From the NCBI RefSeq assembly GCF_023227875.1, contig NZ_JALOCH010000004.1, positions 62,001 through 126,000 on the forward strand: a stretch of 64,000 nt of DNA, written 5' to 3'. The notes beneath the pieces were generated by a model. That model was given only the letters and a program-made list of their open reading frames with translations, was not told the DNA's origin and did no database searches. Shown piece by piece: positions 58,673 to 64,000 of the stretch. Origin of the DNA: Methanoregula sp. GTDB lineage: Archaea > Halobacteriota > Methanomicrobia > Methanomicrobiales > Methanospirillaceae. The stretch's first letter is position 1. Each line of letters opens with the position of its first letter. Position numbers and translations under genes: made by a program.

Positions 58673-60226
58673 ATGGCGCAATCTTCCAACAATACCAGAC
58701 TGGACATCACAACTCTCGAAGGCTGGCTCTGGGAGGCGGCCTGTAAAATCCGCGGGGAGATCGATGCCCCGAAATACAAGGACTATATCCTGCCTCTCAT
58801 TTTTCTGAAGAGGTTGTCTGATGTTTTCGATGATGAAGCAAAAAAGCTTGAGAGTAACTATGGCGGGCGGGAGATCGTGGAAAAGATCCTCGCGGAAGAT
58901 CACCAGCTGGTGCGTTTCTACCTCCCGGCTGAATCCCGGTGGGATTCCTTAGCCCGGAAGAGCACAGGACTCGGTGAGCATATCACCGACGCGATGCGAT
59001 CCATCGCCCGGGAGAATCCCAAGCTCCAGGGTTCGATAGATATCGTGGATTTCAATGCGACAGCAGCCGGTCAACGGATCATCACAGACGATTCGCTCAA
59101 AACGCTGATCACCGTGATGGGAAAACACCGGCTCGGGCTCGCGGACGTAGAACCGGATATTATCGGACGGGCTTACGAATACCTGCTCCGGAAATTTGCG
59201 GAAGGTTCTGGGCAGAGTGCGGGGGAATTCTATACCCCGCGTGAGGTTGCCATTCTCATGGCCCAACTCCTCAATCCGAAACCGGGTGAGGAGATTTATG
59301 ATCCGTGCTGCGGGTCCGGTGGCCTGCTGATCAAGTGTGCGATGAACTTCCGGGAGCGGTATCACAATGATCCGGAAGTTGCTCCGCTCCAGTTCTGCGG
59401 GCAGGAGAACCAGCACGGGACGTTTGCGATGGCGAAGATGAACACGTTCATCCACGACATGGAGGCACAGATCGCGCTGGGCAATACGATGGAGCACCCG
59501 GCATTCCTGAAAGCCGAAGGAGCGCTCCGCCCGTTTGATATCGTCACCGCAAACCCGATGTGGAACCAGGATTTCGAGCAGAAAGTCTACGAGACCGACG
59601 CATACAACCGGTTCGCGTACGGGTACCCTCCTTCCAGCAGCGCTGACTGGGGATGGATCCAGCACATGTTCGCCTCCTTAAAGAAGAACGGGCGGATGGC
59701 CGTTGTGCTCGACACCGGCGCGGTCTCCCGGGGCAGCGGGAATACCGGGAAGAACCGGGAACGCGACATCAGGAAATATTTCGCGGAGCACGATCTCGTG
59801 GAAGCGGTCATTCTCCTGCCGGAGAACCTGTTCTATAACACGACGGCTCCGGGGATTGTCCTCGTTATCAACCGGAAGAAGCAGCATAAGGGTGAGTGCC
59901 TGCTGGTCAATGCCTCGAAACTCTTCCAGAAGGGGCGACCGAAGAACTTCATGCCGGATGAGAGTATTGCGCAGGTTGCCGGGATTTTCCGGGAGTGGAA
60001 TGCGGTGGACGGGATCAGCGCTATTGTTTCCGCGGCTGACGTTGCGAAGAACGATTTCAACCTGAGCCCGTCCCGGTACGTTGCGCAGAACGGGAAGGAC
60101 GAGACGCTCCCCCTGGAGGATGCGGTTGTGCTGCTGCGGGAAGCTGAAGAGGAGCGACGGGACGCGGATGAGAAGTTGAAGAAGGTGCTGGCGGGGCTGG
60201 GACTCGGTATTGAGGAAAAACATTAG
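58673..60226 (+). CDS. hsdM: Type I restriction-modification methyltransferase subunit HsdM
   Basis: The 517-residue protein has the HsdM N-terminal helical domain (LEGWLWEAACKIRG, YILPLIFLKRLSDVFDD), SAM motif DPCCGSGG (210-217) and a motif IV of NPMWN (294-298) in place of the usual NPPF/Y. QSAGEFYTPREV is the typical lead. It should methylate adenine with an HsdS subunit. No HsdS or HsdR is in the window downstream; a PD-(D/E)xK protein follows instead. Confidence 0.93.
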   Translation: MAQSSNNTRLDITTLEGWLWEAACKIRGEIDAPKYKDYILPLIFLKRLSDVFDDEAKKLESNYGGREIVEKILAEDHQLVRFYLPAESRWDSLARKSTGLGEHITDAMRSIARENPKLQGSIDIVDFNATAAGQRIITDDSLKTLITVMGKHRLGLADVEPDIIGRAYEYLLRKFAEGSGQSAGEFYTPREVAILMAQLLNPKPGEEIYDPCCGSGGLLIKCAMNFRERYHNDPEVAPLQFCGQENQHGTFAMAKMNTFIHDMEAQIALGNTMEHPAFLKAEGALRPFDIVTANPMWNQDFEQKVYETDAYNRFAYGYPPSSSADWGWIQHMFASLKKNGRMAVVLDTGAVSRGSGNTGKNRERDIRKYFAEHDLVEAVILLPENLFYNTTAPGIVLVINRKKQHKGECLLVNASKLFQKGRPKNFMPDESIAQVAGIFREWNAVDGISAIVSAADVAKNDFNLSPSRYVAQNGKDETLPLEDAVVLLREAEEERRDADEKLKKVLAGLGLGIEEKH

Positions 60227-60237
60227 AGGATAATAGC

Positions 60238-61362
60238 ATGACGTCACCGATTTTTTTGCTGAAGAAGGATGATGAGATCCGCCAGTTGGATCCCAAGATG
60301 TATGAAAAAGAAGAAGTCCTGCATTCACTTCTTGCAACCCATCCGAATCTGTTATTTTCAGATTATCCGGATCTGAACGATATCGGATTATTATTGATAA
60401 AAAACGAAGCTCCGACCTATGAGTCTGAAGAAGCGGTCAGACCCTCCTGGCTTGATATCCTGTTAATCGGAAATGACTGCATTCCGGTTTTTATTGAGGT
60501 AAAACTCAGTACGAATCCAGAAATACGGAGAACGATTGTCGGGCAGGTAATGGAATATGCCGGAAACGCTGTCGCCAACTGGAAGCTTGAAGATCTGCAG
60601 GAAATGTTCAGGCAGACCTGTGCAATCCAGAAACGGGATGCAACCGAAGCGCTGGCAGAATTTCTCGGCCCTGATAAGAATCTCGATGAGTTCTGGGATA
60701 CTGCATATACGAATCTGCGGGCGGGGAAAATCCGCATCGTTTTCGCATCGGATGCCATTCCCCCATCGTTGAAAAATATCGTTCGGTTCCTCCGGAACCA
60801 GATGAAACCAGCAGTAATTCTGGCTGTGGATATCCCCCAGTTCATCAGCGAAGAGCACCAGGTTGTTGTGCCAAAAGTATTCGGTCAGACAATCCAGCAG
60901 ACCGGGATTAAGGGAACAGTCCAGAAGCGGAAATGGAATGAAGCGGATTTCATGGCAGCTCTTCAGAATACAACATCCGAAGACGAAGTCAGGGTTGCCA
61001 AGCAAATTCTCACGTGGGCACAGGATCGGAAACTCCGGATTTGGTGGGGCGAAGGCACTCAGGAGGGTTCCTTCTACCCCCTGCTGGATTTCAAACAGGG
61101 GCAGTATCAGGTAATTGCAGTGAGGACAAGCGGCCGGAGTGACTTTGAATTCGGGAGGCTCAAGGGGTATACTGCATTTGCGTCAGATGAACAGCGCCTG
61201 AAATTTCTTGAGATGATCAATGCTATTCCCGGCATGAATATCCCCGAAAAGAAGATTGCCGGGTACCCGTCATTCACCCTGAGTACGTTAAAGGACCCTC
61301 AGGTGTTTGACCAGTTTGTCAGGGTTCTGGATTATTTCCTTGCGCAGATCCGGGGGACGTAA
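60238..61362 (+). CDS. PD-(D/E)xK nuclease-like protein
   Basis: The 374-residue protein has a restriction-type core: D73 (SWLDILLIG), then E87-x-K89 in PVFIEVKL, and Q103 (GQVMEYA), as in the NucS/DUF91-type fold. The N terminus FLLKKDDEIRQL resembles DUF91-like proteins. The C-terminal half (WWGEGTQEGSFYPLLDF) may bind DNA or protein. GAGGATAAT precedes the ATG, 11 nt after the hsdM stop. It may be the nuclease that partners HsdM or a separate defence gene. Confidence 0.75.
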   Translation: MTSPIFLLKKDDEIRQLDPKMYEKEEVLHSLLATHPNLLFSDYPDLNDIGLLLIKNEAPTYESEEAVRPSWLDILLIGNDCIPVFIEVKLSTNPEIRRTIVGQVMEYAGNAVANWKLEDLQEMFRQTCAIQKRDATEALAEFLGPDKNLDEFWDTAYTNLRAGKIRIVFASDAIPPSLKNIVRFLRNQMKPAVILAVDIPQFISEEHQVVVPKVFGQTIQQTGIKGTVQKRKWNEADFMAALQNTTSEDEVRVAKQILTWAQDRKLRIWWGEGTQEGSFYPLLDFKQGQYQVIAVRTSGRSDFEFGRLKGYTAFASDEQRLKFLEMINAIPGMNIPEKKIAGYPSFTLSTLKDPQVFDQFVRVLDYFLAQIRGT

Positions 61363-61463
61363 TTTTCCCCGGAAACGTGAAGACACAACCGTCCTTCATG
61401 AGATCAATAAACAGGTATATAGCCAGAGCACGAATAATACAAGAATAACAGGAGCATGACACC

Positions 61464-61604
61464 ATGTCGCCTTCTACCGTTAAGAAACGTATCTACAACC
61501 CGGTGACAGAGAGATACTATGAGATCCGCCAACACTCAAGTAAATTTGGTGAGGCCGGCCAGATCAAAGGATTGTGGAGTTCCAAGAAGAAAAAAAGCCA
61601 CTGA
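61464..61604 (+). CDS. Small basic protein before PIN gene, possible antitoxin
   Basis: The 46-residue protein MSPSTVKKRIYNPVTERYYE... has a compact YNPVTERYYEIRQ core and a Lys-rich tail (SSKKKKSH). AGGAG lies 9 nt upstream. It lies just ahead of the PIN-domain gene, in the place where VapB-type antitoxins stand. It does not look like a classic AbrB or RHH antitoxin, so the role is open. Confidence 0.6.
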   Translation: MSPSTVKKRIYNPVTERYYEIRQHSSKFGEAGQIKGLWSSKKKKSH

Positions 61605-61621
61605 TTTTTTGAGGCGATACT

Positions 61622-62281
61622 ATCTCTAGTAAAGTCTGGTTCATTGATGCAAATGTTCTGACCCATTGGGTGCTTGGATCCGGCGGGGTTCTCGATATTC
61701 TCTGTAACGGGTATCATCTCACTACCGAATTCCGCGATGTCTACACCAATCATTATGTCGATTCGATTTCGTTCATTAATGAAATTGTTAAAGAAGAAAT
61801 CCCCCATTCAGATCACGAGTTCTATGTCTCTTCCCTTGCCATCAATGAACTTTTTTATGCAGTGAAGGACGAACTGAGAAGCATTATCCTGTTCAATAAG
61901 GGCATGCCAATATCGCGGTGGCGGGATGCCCGGGTAAATCCGGATATTCCAGGAAAATGCTTCAGGGCAGTCTACAATCAGACCCTTCGATCTTTTGATA
62001 CGCTGTTAGGAGATGGTTCAATCATTTATCTCCCTGAAGAATCCTCCGAGAGTGTCCCGGAATACTGGTCGATCTATGCCCCGCTCCTGTTCCTCACAAA
62101 GGATGCCAAGACGCAGGACGCAACGCTCCTGACAACGGCGATCATCAACCGTGCGGATTATTTTGTGACCAAGGACGAGCCTTTGATCAAGGCTGCAAAG
62201 AAAAACCTGATGGCAGATTACAATATGGAGCTCATCAAGCCGTCAACAGGGCTGGCTCTGCTGAAGAAGCAGGGGTGGTGA
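61622..62281 (+). CDS. PIN-domain protein without a canonical start codon
   Basis: The frame encodes VWFIDANVLTHWV with the first catalytic Asp, then acid residues in AINELFY and DAKTQDATLLTTAIINRADYFVTKDE, a PIN ribonuclease pattern, to the stop at 62279-62281. In this frame a TGA at 61610-61612 comes first, and no ATG, GTG or TTG occurs before GTG 61670, which would remove the Asp. GAGG (61611-61614) sits 7 nt before ATC 61622, so a rare start is possible. Other options are a sequencing error or inactivity. Confidence 0.7.
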   Translation: MSSKVWFIDANVLTHWVLGSGGVLDILCNGYHLTTEFRDVYTNHYVDSISFINEIVKEEIPHSDHEFYVSSLAINELFYAVKDELRSIILFNKGMPISRWRDARVNPDIPGKCFRAVYNQTLRSFDTLLGDGSIIYLPEESSESVPEYWSIYAPLLFLTKDAKTQDATLLTTAIINRADYFVTKDEPLIKAAKKNLMADYNMELIKPSTGLALLKKQGW

Positions 62282-62715
62282 TGGGGAATTCGGATCATGG
62301 CCGGCAACGTGGGGTATTGACCGGCGTTTTGCTTTCCATTAAACCGAAATACGTCAGGGCGATTCTGGACGGGACCAAGCAGTACGAGTTCCGCAAGCAG
62401 ATTTTCAAGGATGAATCCGTAAAAACGGTGTACATTTATTCCACTTCTCCACAGAAGAAAATTGTTGCCCGATTCCGGCTTGGTAAAATTGTCAAAGAGT
62501 ATCCCGAATATTTGTGGGAACAGTACTGTGATGTCTCCGGCCTGAGCGAACATGAGTTCTTCGAATATTTTTCTGACCGGGATACCGGATATGCGATCCG
62601 GATTGAGGGCCTGGAGCCATATCCCGAGCCAGTAGATCCGCATACGGTGTTCGAGCGGTTTGTTGCGCCTCAGTCGTTTTGTTATGTGAATTATCCGATT
62701 AATCAAACAACTTAA
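62281..62715 (+). CDS. ASCH/PUA-like domain protein
   Basis: The 144-residue protein has the ASCH pattern SIKPKYVRAILDGTKQYEFRK near residue 20, VYIYSTSPQKKIVARFRLG and a final VAPQSFCYV. ASCH domains bind RNA or modified bases and often sit with toxins and mobile defence genes. Its ATG overlaps the PIN stop (TGATG), so the two genes are coupled. The earlier GTG at 62275 is unlikely. Confidence 0.85.
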   Translation: MGNSDHGRQRGVLTGVLLSIKPKYVRAILDGTKQYEFRKQIFKDESVKTVYIYSTSPQKKIVARFRLGKIVKEYPEYLWEQYCDVSGLSEHEFFEYFSDRDTGYAIRIEGLEPYPEPVDPHTVFERFVAPQSFCYVNYPINQTT

Positions 62716-62763
62716 TACTTCCAATCGGTAAATTATCCATATCAACAGTGAGTCGTGGGCCTC

Positions 62764-64000
62764 ATGATACAGGAACTTATTATTGAAAATTTTAAAGGAT
62801 TTAAAAAATACAAAATTGAATTTGGTCACTTGAATCTTCTCGTTGGCGGAAATAATTCTGGGAAAACAACAATTTTTCACGCCCTCCAGACAGTCTTTTG
62901 GTGCATCGAGAAAACAGCAGATACATCATCTAATACAGAAGTTGTTTTCGGTAAAACGCAGGTCCCTGAAATTGGTGCTTTTCCATATTTTAATTCAAAA
63001 GATATTTTTTATCACCAAAAAACCAGGGAAGGTGGAAAACCCTCACGGATCAAATTCAGAATAAAATTCCAAGATATCCCAGAACTTTCCTTTAGTATTT
63101 ACCCCGCATTTAGTCGCAACCTGATGGTAGATGGTAATAAAATAAAAATCTCGAAGGATGATTATGAAAAAATTACAAAAAATCTAAAACCCGTATATGT
63201 TCCTAGCACTATTGGAATTACGGTTAAAGAAGAGTTGTTTCGAGCGATATCTCAAGAGCGTTTAATTTCTGAAGGGAGACAGAATGAAGTCCTTCGTAAC
63301 CAGATCTATCGCTTAAAACAAAATTCTCCTGATGAATGGAATGAATTTAAACAAATTGTTTCACCAATTTTTCAATTAGAGGGTATTGATGTCCCTTTTG
63401 ACGAAAATAAAGACGAATGGCTTTCTGTTTTGTACAGTGAGGATAATTGCGAATTCGACTGTATATCCGCAGGTTCTGGTTTTTTGCAGCTAATTAATTT
63501 GCTGGTTTTTGTCTTTTTGCATGAATCTAGAGTGGCTTTATTAGACGAACCTGATTCGCATATGCATTCCGATCTTCAACAAATTTCATTCGATTTATTG
63601 CATAAGCTCTCCGAACGAAGGAATATCCAATTGATTATTGCAACACACAGCCCGACATTTATTGATTCCGCAGGGCTCGAAAATGTTCTCGTAATTGATA
63701 GAAATTTTGAAACTCCCTTGCAAACTCAAAATCTCGAAGAACTAATACCCCTACTTGGAGATCGAGGAATATCGCTCCCTCCTACGAAGGTTATTGATAC
63801 TTTGAGATCGAGGAAAGTTCTATTTGTAGAAGGAAATGATGCAGATTATGAAGAATTTATCAAAGCTATAGGAATACGTTATTCTCCTACATTTTTATCC
63901 CAGATCCGGGGACTAACGGTTTTCGAGACCGAAGGTGCGACTAAAAAATGGCCCTACGACACAATTGCCGCATTTGAAAAACTATTGGGTGTCCCGATAA
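62764..64000 (+). CDS. OLD-like AAA ATPase with start of TOPRIM domain, truncated by window end
   Basis: The gene is AT-rich compared with the window. It begins with an ABC-like ATPase (MIQELIIENFKGFKKY; Walker A GGNNSGKTT), Walker B LLDEPDSHMH and IIATHSPTF. A TOPRIM-like start is seen near the right edge (VLFVEGNDADYEEF). OLD proteins are ATPase-nucleases found in phage defence such as the Gabija type. 412 residues are visible; the 3' end lies outside. A weak ribosome site precedes the ATG. Confidence 0.85.
   Translation, partial: MIQELIIENFKGFKKYKIEFGHLNLLVGGNNSGKTTIFHALQTVFWCIEKTADTSSNTEVVFGKTQVPEIGAFPYFNSKDIFYHQKTREGGKPSRIKFRIKFQDIPELSFSIYPAFSRNLMVDGNKIKISKDDYEKITKNLKPVYVPSTIGITVKEELFRAISQERLISEGRQNEVLRNQIYRLKQNSPDEWNEFKQIVSPIFQLEGIDVPFDENKDEWLSVLYSEDNCEFDCISAGSGFLQLINLLVFVFLHESRVALLDEPDSHMHSDLQQISFDLLHKLSERRNIQLIIATHSPTFIDSAGLENVLVIDRNFETPLQTQNLEELIPLLGDRGISLPPTKVIDTLRSRKVLFVEGNDADYEEFIKAIGIRYSPTFLSQIRGLTVFETEGATKKWPYDTIAAFEKLLGVPI

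Overview
The window looks like a chromosomal segment from a methanogenic archaeon of the order Methanomicrobiales, most like Methanoregula (genus inferred, not proven). Supporting genes are SepRS for tRNA-dependent Cys synthesis, archaeal EF-2, S7 and S12, aRF1, tRNA 4-demethylwyosine synthase, an archaeal-type phosphoribulokinase, DUF2124, DUF4013, and many PEGA, kelch and PKD surface proteins with signal peptides and C-terminal anchors. Promoters are archaeal (TATA boxes about 25-30 nt before leaderless starts), with AGGTGA-type ribosome sites inside operons. I see no rRNA, tRNA or CRISPR array.

Layout. 1-14600: a broken PEGA gene, a shikimate-kinase-like gene, small zinc and basic proteins, a kelch/PKD surface protein, an S41 peptidase-like protein, an AT-rich GT-C-like glycosyltransferase, a DUF4013 protein, a COG3044 ATPase, a GIY-YIG protein and a 2H phosphoesterase. 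14600-25100: recQ, a multi-zinc-ribbon protein, a surface protein, purL-purQ, DUF2124 and trmO. 25200-30900: a solitary DNA methyltransferase, a solitary HicB and a self-regulated aldo/keto reductase-TetR-ABC operon with a palindromic operator. 31100-39700: a receiver-PAS sensor, a C_GCAxxG_C_C protein, an aminotransferase, a PEGA protein, a PDC-like sensor, two cyclophilins and a small GTPase. 39700-51650: rps12-rps7-fusA, diverging from queD-queE-queC-nudix-hydrolase, then prf1-argS-taw1-sepS. 51600-55060: a histidine kinase with a degenerate receiver, phosphoribulokinase, and a membrane protein/XRE pair. 55060-64000: an accessory island with a possible structured RNA, unknown genes, a 196-bp direct repeat pair, HsdM without HsdS/HsdR, a PD-(D/E)xK protein, a PIN-domain gene, an ASCH protein and a truncated OLD-like ATPase.

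The most notable signal is a dispersed element of about 55 nt made of two consecutive hairpins. The first usually has an ATCA loop and the second a stem of up to 9 bp. Base pairs differ between copies in compensatory ways. Copies lie in intergenic DNA near 1480, 2550, 3000, 9280 and 33650, with a degenerate one near 3170, and a tandem in-frame set lies inside the GIY-YIG gene (12255-12465). Also notable are a twice-repeated hairpin with a GAAA tetraloop and tandem G-A pairs (2587-2669), back-to-back hairpins near 55300-55460, and the unknown gene cassette before hsdM.

How genes work together: rps12-rps7-fusA, prf1, argS, sepS and taw1 form a translation and tRNA-maturation block. QueD, QueE and QueC make preQ0 for archaeosine. 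PurL and PurQ form FGAM synthase. The AKR-TetR-ABC operon looks like a stress or export response. The right end looks like a defence island.
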